This document shows, piece by piece, positions 1-8,912 of a DNA stretch of 32,982 bases. This stretch comes from Chara braunii (taxonomy: Eukaryota > Streptophyta > Charophyceae > Charales > Characeae), in assembly GCA_003427395.1 (NCBI GenBank), contig BFEA01000221.1, positions 2,073,978-2,106,959 on the forward strand, given 5' to 3'. Under the pieces are notes generated by a model. That model searched no databases, was not told the DNA's origin, and saw only the letters and a program-made list of their open reading frames with translations. The translations under genes were made by a program, and so were the position numbers. Each line of letters starts with the position of its first letter. Positions within the stretch are counted from its first letter, which is position 1.

Positions 1-56
<56 letters not shown>
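1..56. repeat. (AG)28 microsatellite at left end
   Basis: The window opens with 28 uninterrupted AG dinucleotides. Together with the (AC)n at the other end, it suggests the scaffold was cut off where short-read assembly could not pass simple repeats. Confidence 0.98.
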
Positions 57-59
<3 letters not shown>

Positions 60-1003
60 CACTGGTACATTCGTTGCCTCAGAAGTTGCAAGGGTGATTT
101 TAATTCTCCACTGCATCACGTCCATCCTAAAGGGGCTGAGGGGTGGGATAAGGGTGGGGTATGGTGGCATACACATCATCAACCGTCGTTCACATGGGCA
201 ACACAGGGCCATGCATACACCAGGAAGGGCAGAAGAACATGCCAAAATAGAAAAAGCAATGTCAAAGCTGGTTGAAGGGTGCAGGGGTGAGTGGGCACGG
301 GGGTCGGCGGGTAGCAGGAAAACGAGCGTGTGTAGCATGACCTCTGATGAAGCCAGCAACAGCCAATAGATGACCAGGATGGCAAATGGGTGGTTCAGTG
401 CATCAGTGACTCACAATCGCAGAGGCAGGTTGGTACACTGACGGTTTGAGCCGGAGCCCCTGATCAGGAGTCAGGACAACAGCGTAGTGCAGTGTGACTG
501 AGGATTTGGTTCTACGATGTGAGTGAGGGAGGAGCATGACAAAAGAAACGAATGACTATGCTTGCAGTAACTGGAATGGGATCAAAGTTCATCAAACGGT
601 GCGGCTGACAGGAGCTTGTAATATGGGGAGAACAAAAAGCACATATCCCATAGCAAACACAAACGAGAGAAGAAAGGTGGAGGTGGGGTTCGGGAGGGGC
701 ATCGACAGCACGATGTGGGCAGCAATTGCATCCTCATTGTGACAAAGAGAATGGGGACCACAGATAAAAAAACACAGCGAGCATGCACTGCAACCATACT
801 GTGCCGAGGAGAAGTGAAGGAGGCAGCGAGAATCGTAGAAAACACAGTTAGAACTTAGCAGAGAACAACGAGGTGCTCGAATGCGAAAAATATCACAGTG
901 TCCTTAAAAAGGCATCTGCTGGAGTCAGCTGGACGAAATTCCACACAGATCGCATCACCCTTGATGCATCCCTGCAAAGTCAGCACAAGCCGACCACCAC
1001 AAT
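57..1003. other. Anonymous sequence, no gene recognised
   Basis: All open frames here are under 92 codons and overlap on both strands, and none carries a recognisable motif. The minus-strand frames look open because the plus strand is purine-rich. I see no RNA gene, splice-supported exon or repeat in this stretch. Confidence 0.5.
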
Positions 1004-1142
1004 ACTGCTAACCACTACCGTCTTCACCTGAATAGAACTTGGACCCCCGGTCATTAGAGCTGTATTTGGGGCAACTTCCAGTCCAGATACGGCGATAATT
1101 ACCGGGCTTTCTATCCGGGTGAAGACGGTAGTGGTTAGCAGT
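1004..1142. mobile_element. Foldback/MITE-like element, family A, copy 1
   Basis: The ends ACTGCTAACCACTACCGTC and its reverse complement (1124-1142) are perfect inverted repeats, and the pairing continues imperfectly through the whole 139 bp (for example ATTAGAGCTGTATTTGG against the complement of 1082-1098). A second, diverged copy lies at about 14586-14704. Two copies of a near-complete palindrome suggest a non-autonomous foldback element. The palindrome makes both strands read similar peptides, which is why small frames appear over it. A structured non-coding RNA is the alternative. No clear target-site duplication is visible. Confidence 0.7.
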
Positions 1143-1299
1143 CTGGACTTATCCTTCATCTGAATGCCAAGCGTTCCGTGTTCAAAAAGATGCCCCCCCT
1201 GCAACCAGGTTGGAGCATGGAGATCGCACAGTGCTAGGTAATTGTCGTACCTTAGTGATTTTTTTGAATCACTGGAGATGACGTTTCAACTTGCGTTCA

Positions 1300-1527
1300 G
1301 GGACACGGCTTTCCAATGTCCTCCATAGATTCCACACCGTGCTCCTTGCCTGTGTTGTCTTCTTCTAAGCTGCGCTTCCGACGAACAGCTTCCATCTCTC
1401 CTGAAAGATTGTGCTCGATCTCGTCCCAAATTCTCTCTACGCGAGCCACGTATGCTGCATCACCACAACCAAAGCGATATAAACTCGGCAGTGGGCATTC
1501 AGCAGACCCTTTAATTGGCCTAGGAAT
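1300..1527 (-). CDS. Possible terminal exon, weak BAH-like start
   Basis: On the minus strand, 76 codons are open up to a TGA at 1297-1299. The frame is bounded upstream by another TGA, so any real gene would enter through a splice site. The peptide is protein-like: it contains GDAAYVARVERIWDE, followed by a charged region with EAVRRKRSLEEDN and the end MEDIGKPCP. The YVARVERIWDE stretch resembles the beginning of BAH (bromo-adjacent homology) domains, but the rest of such a domain is not visible, so this is only a suggestion. There is no ATG at the frame start and no partner exon was found. It could be a gene remnant or chance. Confidence 0.25.
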
Positions 1528-1997
1528 TCAATACTTATTTGCAAATGCCCTCTTGTCTTGTCAGCTGGCATAGGACTCAAAACAACTGTAGCCTCCTCGA
1601 GTAGAGCTTCGGACGTACTTGCGTTGTGCGTACCATCATCGTTACACGGGCCATGATAATATTCTTTGTACCATTCCAGTTATAACAGATGCCACTGAGG
1701 ACTATTTATATATGTAAGGTTAACAACGTCAGATCATTTATTTATTTACGTCCCCCCCTTCCCCCCCCACCTTCCCCAGCCAACTTCTGTGAGTTGTTTG
1801 AAGCTCAAAGTAAATAAGTGAAACCCGATGAGTTTGGCAGCAAGTACATTACCTGCGGCTAAAACAATCACGGGCTCAAATCTGAGGTCATATGTCTAAT
1901 AGTATTGTATATATCGCCAAAGAGAACTGCCCGATGAGCTGTAGGCAGAGAGGGGGAAAAGGACCATCAATGAGGGGCTGTGACAGACTGTTCCGTC
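1528..1997. other. Anonymous spacer before LINE-A
   Basis: AT-rich spacer with a C-rich run near 1750-1775. No gene, RNA or repeat is recognised. Its right edge carries the first copy of the target-site duplication of LINE-A. Confidence 0.5.
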
Positions 1998-2013
1998 GGA
2001 ATTTCACTGACTC
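1998..2013. repeat. Target-site duplication of LINE-A, left copy
   Basis: The 16 bases GGAATTTCACTGACTC occur here and again at 8913-8928, exactly outside the T-tract (the poly(A) tail read from the other strand) and exactly at the 5' end of the LINE remnant. This is the expected scar of target-primed reverse transcription. Confidence 0.9.
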
Positions 2014-2210
2014 TTTTTTTTTAAACAGAACCTCTCGGTTCTGGCTCCTGCCATTCTGGGGAGCAATAGTCCGGTTCCTGTTCCCCCGACAAGTCAAATA
2101 TGAATACAATGAAAACACACGCACGCTCCTCCCCATTCTGGCTGAGAGGCCCGAGTGGACGGCATTGAAGGGTGTACCACCCCTCACCCCTGCCTAAGTT
2201 AGCCTATGTC
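2014..2210 (-). repeat. LINE 3'-terminal module of LINE-A
   Basis: Read on the minus strand, this block begins with GGCTAACTTAGGCAGGGGTG and ends with a hairpin and A9 (T-tract 2014-2022). It is the same module as 29150-29373 in LINE-B. A shorter third copy sits at about 2640-2757. It is the most conserved non-coding part of the two elements and is presumably the signal recognised by the LINE reverse transcriptase. Confidence 0.85.
2026..2043 (-). promoter_or_regulatory. 3'-terminal stem-loop of LINE-A RNA
   Basis: The minus strand reads CAGAACC GAGA GGTTCTG, a perfect 7-bp stem closed by a GNRA-type tetraloop, only a few bases before the A-tail. LINE-B has the same stem at the same place with an AAAA loop. 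A retained stem with a changed loop is what one expects of a reverse-transcriptase recognition structure. Confidence 0.75.
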
Positions 2211-2381
2211 CTCTATCTTCTGATCCTCTGAGTCGCCTGGATCCTAGCTCCTCTCAGCTGAGTACTGTCGGATAAACCTGGATGCTAGAGCTGATGTCCA
2301 GGGCTGGCATCTAAGGGTTTGCTTGCTCTGCCGGGTAATGTAAAAAAATTATCTGAACTGCGGTTTATACCTTTTGCCTTC

Positions 2382-2560
2382 CCTTAAACCCTAAACCCTA
2401 AGCTTCTCGGGACGTTTGTTGTACGCAGTTTGTTTCTTGAGTGTTTCTCTTGGAAGGCGCTATTCCTAGTCCTTCATTGATTTACCTGTTCCTCGGTTCT
2501 AAAAATGTAAAACAGGTGCTGTTCTTAATCTCGAAAACCCTAAACCCTGAACCCTCTTCC
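2382..2560 (-). repeat. Telomere-like TTTAGGG motifs in LINE-A 3'UTR
   Basis: CCCTTAAACCCTAAACCCTAA at 2382-2402 and AAAACCCTAAACCCTGAACCC near 2535-2555 are short runs of the plant-type heptamer, on the G-rich sense strand of the LINE. LINE-B carries similar motifs in its 3'UTR (28326-28340, 28476-28490, 28938-28975), so they belong to the element and are not an ancient telomere. Confidence 0.8.
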
Positions 2561-2639
2561 TCCCTCTAACTTGGGGTGTGAGCCCTTCCTTTCTTTCCGA
2601 TGACTGTTTTTACTCCTACTTTCCTCTAAATTTCCCTTT

Positions 2640-2757
2640 TTGAGAACACGCTCGCGCTCCTCCCCTGTCTGGTGTGGAGGCCCGAGGGGCGGCATTGATT
2701 GCTTCCATTAGGAAGGATATACCCCCCCTCACCCCTGGCTAAGTTAGCCTGTGCTAC
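2640..2757 (-). repeat. Second, partial LINE 3' module inside LINE-A
   Basis: On the minus strand this reads GCACAGGCTAACTTAGCC, then a GGGGTGAGGGGGG stretch, the AATCAATGCCG block and GGAGGAGCGCG, and stops at a short TTCTCAAAAA. It matches the beginning of the 3'-terminal module but lacks the terminal hairpin. It lies inside the target-site duplications, so it entered with the element: either an internal duplication or a 3' transduction of a neighbouring LINE end. Confidence 0.7.
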
Positions 2758-2982
2758 TTTTCTCCTATTTTTTACTAATCGGGAATTCCGTTCGCTCTAG
2801 TGTTTGGGGCTTGATTTTTGTGTTCCTTCTGGTTCGTGCCTCTCAGCTCCTTGGCTGCCTGTTTTTCCTTTTGTGTTAGTCCTACTGATAGGGCTGCTTG
2901 TGTTAAATTCTGTTTGGGCTGAATTCTGGCAGGTTTACACTTGCTGTGGTCCTTGCTATAAGTCCGGCCCTGGCTCATCTAA

Positions 2983-3565
2983 TTATTCTTGTAAGCCGTG
3001 TCCGTATCTGTTGACATAGGGATTTTGGATTCCTGAGGGGGTTATGGTGGTGCTTTGCAGCGTTAGTGAATCTTTTTTTTTTTTAAGTAGTGTAACCTTG
3101 TGTACCATCCCGAACCGTACTTTCTCTGATTGGCTGAAATTAGAGGGTAGAATAGTCCATAATATAGTAAGTGCTGGTATTGTCTTGTCTATTTCTTTGT
3201 GAGGGTCTGTGTCGGCCCTACTCTCCTTATCTCCCCCTTGATGATATATCCGTAAGGTGAGTTCTGCTTCCAGGGGCATCTATCTCCTGCCTCCCTAGAT
3301 TAGTATGTCGCCATTGATTAAAATGGAGCCTGTCCTTTTTTATTTCAGCAATCCTGCCCTCTCCCAACTGATGTTTTACGAAAGCTTCTATTATTTTGTC
3401 CTTTTTAGCAAAATACTATTTCCCTGCAAGTTCTTTTCCATCTTCCTCTATATTCGAGCTCTACTATTTGCAAGGCTCCTTCCCTAGCTTCTTGGGGTGC
3501 TATAGTTGAGTGGTCCAGTGTTTCTTGTCACCTGCGCTTCCAAATCATCCATAAGGTCGCCAGCC
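2983..3565 (-). other. LINE-A 3'UTR and decayed ORF2 end
   Basis: Between the last ORF2 frame and the inner 3' module there is no sound reading frame. Just downstream of 3566, a shifted frame still reads LATLWMIWKRR, matching TTLWVIWRAR in LINE-B, and ends at a stop at 3528-3530. The rest is untranslated LINE sequence. Confidence 0.6.
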
Positions 3566-4801
3566 TTAGAACTTGGAAAAAGAAACTTCGAATCTCTGCC
3601 ATGCCTTGTCAGTGTGTAGTCCCAGTAAGAGAGAGACTCGATCCGATGGCATTGGTTTGCTAGTGATTAAGAGCCAAAGCCGGAAGGCTTGAGTCCATAA
3701 CTGTTTGGCTTTCTGGCATTCTAGCAAACAGTGTTCTATATCCTCTGTCAGTCCCTCCTGGCAAATGGAACAACGTTCTTTCATAGATGATTGCACCTGG
3801 GCGTTTCTTCTTTTGTTCAACCATTTGTTAACTGGGAGCGCTCGATAGGCTAGCAGCCATTGGAAGCTTCTTATCTTGACGGGGGTGATGGCGAGTAGTC
3901 TACTCCATGAGGAGATGAGAGTTTGGTTAGGTGGTAAATTGAGGTGGTTTTCCCATCTTTGGTTAATGGTCTGGGTTATTGAGACCGATCTCATTCTTAG
4001 GGAATATCCCAGCTTAGTAGAATATTCAAGGATGTTATTACGCTTCTCTATTCCTAGTCTGCCAGACTTCCTCTTCCATGCCCATTCCACTGGATCGACC
4101 TCCAACTCTGCTATGCCTAGTAAAGGTTCATATATGCGTCGTTCGTCAGATTCTACCACTCTTACTTTCCTTAATGCTTGTTCTGGAAAGGTTATCTCTC
4201 CTGAAGAATTACCACCTAAGAGGCTTGTGGTTGATCCGGGGTCCTTGATTCTGTATATGTCACATACTACCCATGTGTTCCCTTGTCCCTCCCTTGATCT
4301 GAACTGATAAGCGGCAGTGGGGAGGTTTTCGGACCGCTGTGTTGCCCACTCCCCTGTTCTCCACTCACAAGAACCCTTCAGTAGCTCATGCCATTTCCTT
4401 GGTACTGCAATCAATATGTTATTCAGATTGGCTTGTAGATTGTGGGTTCCCCTCAATGTTTCTCTTAATTCTCCTATCGTTTTCCATCTTTTTTTCGAAT
4501 CCTGCCAAAGATGTTTGATTTGCCAAACTCCTTTTTCTAGCCACGCCCCCCACTTTGTAGTTAGGGTCCATGGTTTTCTTTGTGGGTCCAACAGATCTTG
4601 GTTATAGAAGATCGGTTGCCTGAGAACTTCTTCTTTAATTGTTGGTTCTCTTACTTTGGCTGGTAGTATTTCCCTCCATGCTTTCAATAATTGCCTCCAA
4701 AAATCTTCCTCTTGTTCATCTTCCTGGTCCCCCTGGTGATTAGCTTGCCCCCCGCCTTTCATAGCCCAGGACTTACTCATGATCCAAAAGAGTCCACGCA
4801 T
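3566..4801 (-). CDS. LINE-A ORF2 C-terminal segment with zf-RVT-like zinc motif
   Basis: Open segment of 411 codons, the downstream part of ORF2. Near its end it carries C-X2-C-X9-H-X4-C (CSICQEGLTEDIEHCLLEC), the zinc-binding motif found after the reverse transcriptase in plant LINEs (zf-RVT type), followed by the usual KAKQLW. LINE-B has the same spacing at 27415-27471. The first codon is not a true start: translation would enter from the RT segment, which ends in another frame at about 4806. The segment stops early through a frameshift near 3575, losing about 100 residues present in LINE-B. No RNase H domain is visible. Confidence 0.75.
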   Translation of the reverse strand: MRGLFWIMSKSWAMKGGGQANHQGDQEDEQEEDFWRQLLKAWREILPAKVREPTIKEEVLRQPIFYNQDLLDPQRKPWTLTTKWGAWLEKGVWQIKHLWQDSKKRWKTIGELRETLRGTHNLQANLNNILIAVPRKWHELLKGSCEWRTGEWATQRSENLPTAAYQFRSREGQGNTWVVCDIYRIKDPGSTTSLLGGNSSGEITFPEQALRKVRVVESDERRIYEPLLGIAELEVDPVEWAWKRKSGRLGIEKRNNILEYSTKLGYSLRMRSVSITQTINQRWENHLNLPPNQTLISSWSRLLAITPVKIRSFQWLLAYRALPVNKWLNKRRNAQVQSSMKERCSICQEGLTEDIEHCLLECQKAKQLWTQAFRLWLLITSKPMPSDRVSLLLGLHTDKAWQRFEVSFSKF

Positions 4802-4805
4802 GTTG

Positions 4806-5189
4806 TCAGGGGTTTTGTATTTGGCTATTTATTGTATTTTTGTGCAGTCCTAACTTGCTACAGGGAAGGTTATTATTGGCTATCATTTTGATGATCCACT
4901 TTGTTCGAAGGGCTTGGATTTCGGTTCCCGGGTCCAGAATTCCCAAACCTCCTTGCGATCTTTTCAGAGTAACATACTTCCATGCTACTTTGGGAATGAA
5001 TTTGTCTTTTGACGGGTCTCCTGTCCACAAAAAGGTGGCCACTCTTCTTCTGAGTTGAACTTTATGCTGCCTAGGTGGGCTCCAAATTGTGGCTGCATAC
5101 CACATCATTGCAAAAATTGATGCATTCAGGATCAGGCCTCTGCCGAAAATTGCGGTATAGACATTGGACCCAGCTACCCAGTTTAGCAA
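4806..5189 (-). pseudogene. LINE-A ORF2 thumb/connection segment
   Basis: Open segment of 127 codons joining the RT core to the C-terminal part. It contains GRGLILNASIFAMMWY, FLWTGDPSKDKFI and VAWKYVT, each of which has a counterpart in LINE-B at about 25990-26180 (FLWTGD against YLWTGD, VAWKYVT identical). Frameshifts at both ends separate it from the neighbouring segments. Confidence 0.75.
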
Positions 5190-6621
5190 TCATCTTGTTC
5201 ATTATGGCCGGTGCCATTGCTTGGTTAGCGTCGTACTTGGACACTTGGATTCCTCGGAATCTGAGGGGTGCGTTGCCAAAAGACCAATTCATTCTTTCTG
5301 GAGTACTCTGAGGGGGAGCGGTTTGTGAGTAAGTTAACCACCAGCCTATTGTTTTGGGCCAGTTAATTCTCATTTCTGATGCAATTTGGAAGGCTTGCAT
5401 AGCCCTAGTGAGGGCTTGGAAGGTAGAGTCTGAGGCACGTATTAGGACTGTCAAATCATCCGCAAAAAGAATGGTGGTAGGTAAGGCTACTGGGTGTTGT
5501 GCATCTTGTACCAGCCTTTCGATTGCTGGGTCTTTTCTTAGGAAAGAGGCAATTGCTTCCATGATGAAGAGGAAGATTGGGGCGGCTAGTGGGTCTTCTT
5601 GTCTCACCGATCGAGACATACGATATGGTTGTGGCAGGTGTCCGTTGACCTGAACCAGGCCATGGGCATCCGAATAAAGGACCCTGACCCATTTTCTAAA
5701 GTTTGGACCTACGCCCATTTTCTCCATGCATTGCTGTAAGAAATTCCAATTGACCTGATCGTATGCTTTTTCAAAATCGAATAACAGTATTGCAACATTT
5801 ATTTTTTTATCTTGAATGTATCTGACTGATCCATTGAGGATCATTACATTATCTAAGATGAGTCTTCCAGGGATAAATCCTGTCTGGTCTATGTGGAAGC
5901 AATTCCTTGTTATAGCCCTAATTCTATTGGCTAGCAATTCAGCTAGAATTTTATATGTTACTGGGAGTAATGAGATGGGTTTGTAGTTCCTAATGTCTGC
6001 TGGATCGCCTTTTTTATAGATAAGGGAGACTACGCCAATGCTCTGGAGCTTACCCAGTGTCCCTCTACTCCAAGCCTTCTCTAGGAATTGGAGATATTTT
6101 GTACCTAGAGCTGGCCACAAGGAGACCCAAAACTCCTTGGATAAAACGTCCAGTCCTGGGGTCTTGTTCGGATTCATAGATTGTAGTGCTTCGTACACCT
6201 CGTGTTCCGAAATTGGTTTATCCAAGGTCATCACCTGTTCTGATGAAATAGTCTTATCCAAATGAGTCAGAAATTTGGTTCTTGCATGCGATGTTTCATG
6301 GAGAGAATAGTCTTGCTCCTTGGATGTGTAGAGGTTTTGAAAGAAGGTTGTTGCGGCTGCTAGGATTTGTTGTGGATTTGATGCCAGACCCTGTTCTGTC
6401 TGCAATTTTTCTATGTTTGCATTCCTTGCATTTGTCTTGATTCTGTTGAAGAAATATTTGGTCATTTTCTCTTCTTCTTCCCACTCCATCCGGGCTCTCA
6501 TCCTCAAGCCTTTGTTTCTCCATTCCTCCCATTCAGACATCTCCTGCCTGGCTTGTTTAAAGACTCTTTCGTATAAGATACTCCCTGGGTCGCTTACGAT
6601 ATTCCTTTCTGCTACCTCCAT
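5071..6621 (-). CDS. LINE-A ORF2 reverse transcriptase segment
   Basis: The longest open segment of the element (516 codons) carries the whole RT palm. Visible motifs: VVSLIYKKGD and RNYKPISLL (residues about 197-219), DQTGFIPGR (245-253), FDFEKAYDQVNW with the first catalytic Asp (281-292), RQEDPLAAP (340-348) where the usual Gly is Glu, and FADDL with the catalytic Asp pair (386-390). This is the L1-clade enzyme that copies LINE RNA at a nicked target. The residues before about 100 are the linker after the endonuclease. Frameshifts near 6600 and 5180 cut it off from both neighbours, so it is a pseudogene part even though it looks long. Confidence 0.85.
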   Translation of the reverse strand: MEVAERNIVSDPGSILYERVFKQARQEMSEWEEWRNKGLRMRARMEWEEEEKMTKYFFNRIKTNARNANIEKLQTEQGLASNPQQILAAATTFFQNLYTSKEQDYSLHETSHARTKFLTHLDKTISSEQVMTLDKPISEHEVYEALQSMNPNKTPGLDVLSKEFWVSLWPALGTKYLQFLEKAWSRGTLGKLQSIGVVSLIYKKGDPADIRNYKPISLLPVTYKILAELLANRIRAITRNCFHIDQTGFIPGRLILDNVMILNGSVRYIQDKKINVAILLFDFEKAYDQVNWNFLQQCMEKMGVGPNFRKWVRVLYSDAHGLVQVNGHLPQPYRMSRSVRQEDPLAAPIFLFIMEAIASFLRKDPAIERLVQDAQHPVALPTTILFADDLTVLIRASDSTFQALTRAMQAFQIASEMRINWPKTIGWWLTYSQTAPPQSTPERMNWSFGNAPLRFRGIQVSKYDANQAMAPAIMNKMIAKLGSWVQCLYRNFRQRPDPECINFCNDVVCSHNLEPT

Positions 6622-7713
6622 TACATGTAGTAGTTGTTCCTCTCTTGCTTTTCTCTGATAGGCGATTATTTATGGAGGCTCTAGCCGTAGAATCCATCAG
6701 TGCCTTGACCAAATCCAAGAAGTCCTGGGTGGAATAATCATGATTAATACATGTAGACATGACTGCGTCTCTTAGTTTTGGTGTGTTTAGAAGTGAATTA
6801 TTGATTTTGAAGAAGTGTCGTCCTCTGTTTGTTACTGTTCCTAGTTTAAGACACAGGGTGATTGGTTTGTGATCGAGGCCCGCATATCGGGGAAGTTATC
6901 CTATCTTTGCGTTATGGATTGCGCCTAAGAGTGATTCTGATGTCAAAAAGTAATCTATTCGGGAAGTTGATATGTGTTGGCTTCTATTATTTTTCAGGTA
7001 AGTGCATTCCTTACTTTTCGGATGTAAAACTCTGAATGGATCCAATAAATCCTTTTCCATCATTAGCTCACGGATGGGCAGAGCTTCACTCCACGTGGCC
7101 TGCTTTGTCCCTGAAGCTGCTTCTGAGAATCGGTTCATAGATGCGTTCAATGCCGCATTCCAGTCCCCTACCAATACAAGTTGTAAATTAGGATCATATT
7201 TCGGTAGAAAATCTGCAATTAGTCTGCATCTTTGGTTCAACGAATTGGGGGCATAGACTGTTAGTAATTTAAAACTCTCTTCGCGCATTTGAAAATCAAT
7301 ACAAAAACCCATCTTCCTTCCTCTGTATCTATGCTCGAACTTGTCTTAATGAACGTGTTTGATGCTCTTGATCTAGCATTTATGAGTATAACCACTCCTG
7401 CAGAATTGGGCCTCGGTGACGGAGCCCAAATTACTTCCTTAACCCATTTCAGCTTTCTTAGTATAAGTGCTTGAGTCCTTCGGTGGTCTTCTGAAACAAT
7501 TAGGTGTGTCTCCTGAATACCTAGCAAGTCAGAAGGGGAACACCCAAACCATTATGCGCCCTTGATTAGATAATCCCATTTCCTCTGGTTGGTAAGTATA
7601 GAGGACAACCCATTGACAATCCATGAAATGATTGTAATGTCCGGATCAGGCTTGCGAAGGCTGAATTTTCGGCTCGCCCGAAGTCCACCCCTTTCGCCTT
7701 CCTGATCCACCAT
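6557..7713 (-). pseudogene. LINE-A ORF2 endonuclease segment
   Basis: Three open pieces (7713-7555, 7527-7261, 7312-6896), plus a linker piece to 6557, spell an apurinic-type endonuclease: motif I SWIVNGL, then IQETHL, SAGVVIL, GDWNAAL, STSRIDYFLTS and, after one stop, GLDHKP. The expected SDH is LDH here and FDH in LINE-B. The Asn of motif I is replaced by Ile through a single-base difference. Stops at 7552-7554 and 6896-6898 and a frameshift near 7290 break it. Confidence 0.85.
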
Positions 7714-7762
7714 TGTTATCAATCACTTCTTCCCCCCATTGAATGGACTGAGAGAACGGTGT

Positions 7763-8869
7763 CTAGGATCCAGTGGTTGCTATCTCCATCTTAGTTGAGG
7801 TGGAGCTGTACTGCTTCTTCCTGAGGCTCTTCGGTGATAGTGTGAATAGTCCATATGCTGTAACCAGTGCACTGTTCAAGGCAGCCCTCTCCGCCACCAT
7901 TTCTCCTCCTAACAGTCCGTAAGGCATGGATTCCACCGCTAACCAAGGTACCCAACAAAGATCTACCTTGAGGTCAGCCGACTCCTTTAATTCTACCAGT
8001 AAAGGACGCAGGTCCACCCTCTGAACTTCATTCTCTTAGTCCCTCCATTCCTCCATACCCTCTGCTTTGGACCCCACAATTCTCAGATGTGTAGGCATGC
8101 TGTCCGATATGAAATCACGCAAGGCATCCTGTGTGCAATCCTCGTCTGGTACTGAGATCAGCGAGTTGGATCCATGATAGGCTACTTCCCATGTTTCAAG
8201 TTTGCTGTTCCATCGGTACGGGATTATCGTTCTTTGTCTAGATCGGCTGCGTGCGTCGAGTCTGGCCGCTGCTGCTATTTCCTTGTGGCCTCCCCCTGCT
8301 ACATCCTTCAGGGTTATGCACAAATCGTCCATCTCCCTGTTTTGATCCCTCAATATGTTCACTTGAGCTTCCAAAATTGCAGCATGCCTTCTGAGGTTTT
8401 CTACCAACTCCTCTTTTGTTGAAATGGAAGTTTCGTGAAGCGATTCTCCTGCGGTTCCTTGTTCCTTATCCCTCTTATTCCTCTTCTCCATCCTTTCTGC
8501 TCGCTGCTCCGCGTACGTTTTAGGCCAAGAGAACTTTTGTTCATAGTTTTTTGTATCCACCATGATTCTGTTCTTCTCAGTTCTTGTCTTCATACTGTAT
8601 TGTGCTGCATAAAATCCATTGAGCTCTTTTTCCTTGCTGAGGGTTTCAAATCTATTCTCCATGCTTATGCTGTCCTCCACCTTTGTTGCTGACCTGAGAT
8701 TGCGTAGGTGTTTGTGATGTGCGAGTCTCACTTCTAGTTCCACTGTTCTGTCCAATTCTAAGGAACGGACAAATTGCAGTACGTAGTCAAGCGAGTCCAT
8801 ACTTTGCCCTTGCTCATCTTCCACATCCCCCATATCCTCATCCTCTTCTGCTGGGCTCTCATCCTTCAA
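7763..8869 (-). pseudogene. LINE-A ORF1, C-terminal remnant
   Basis: The frame is continuous from about 8869 to a TAG at 7763-7765, apart from one TAA at 8036-8038. It starts with an acidic stretch, then a helical region beginning SLDYVLQF that aligns with EIREYIQT in LINE-B. A coiled coil follows (AAILEAQVNILRDQNREMDD against SAVLEAQIQRLSDLNEEM), then a C-terminal block (LCWVPWLAVESMPYGLLGG against LQWRPWWQISQLPYTALGT). The N-terminal half with the zinc knuckle was lost in the 5' truncation at 8912. ORF1 proteins of L1-type LINEs bind the RNA and form the particle; that role is by family. Confidence 0.8.
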
Positions 8870-8912
8870 GTCATAGTATCATTTTTAGACTCTCCATCAG
8901 ATTCCTCTTCTT

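Larger units (their letters stand above)
3528..7713 (-). pseudogene. LINE-A ORF2 (endonuclease-RT), broken
   Basis: The ORF2 start is the ATG at 7713, 49 nt after the ORF1 stop. LINE-B has its ATG at the matching point. Domains in order are an exonuclease-endonuclease-phosphatase type endonuclease (IQETH, GDWNA, SRIDYF, DHK), a reverse transcriptase (FDFEKAYD, FADD) and a CCHC zinc motif. The frame is broken by in-frame TAA at 7552-7554 and 6896-6898, and by frameshifts near 7290, 6600, 5180, 4806 and 3575. The first catalytic motif reads SWIVNGL, with Ile (7618-7620) where the family has the catalytic Asn. The RT motif RQGDP is RQEDP. It cannot make active protein. Confidence 0.9.
2014..8912 (-). 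mobile_element. LINE-A: 5'-truncated plant-type L1-clade LINE
   Basis: A 6.9-kb non-LTR retrotransposon on the minus strand. From 5' to 3' it has the C-terminal part of ORF1 (8869-7763), a 49-nt spacer, ORF2 with apurinic-type endonuclease, reverse transcriptase and a C-terminal zinc motif (7713-3528), a 3'UTR with telomere-like heptamers, a terminal hairpin and nine A residues. Compared with LINE-B, the 5'UTR and roughly 1.2 kb of ORF1, including the CCHC knuckle, are missing: typical 5' truncation. The 16-bp duplications at 1998-2013 and 8913-8928 bound it exactly. Multiple stops and frameshifts make it inactive. Similarity to LINE-B is clear in protein but moderate, so the two are different subfamilies. 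Confidence 0.92.
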
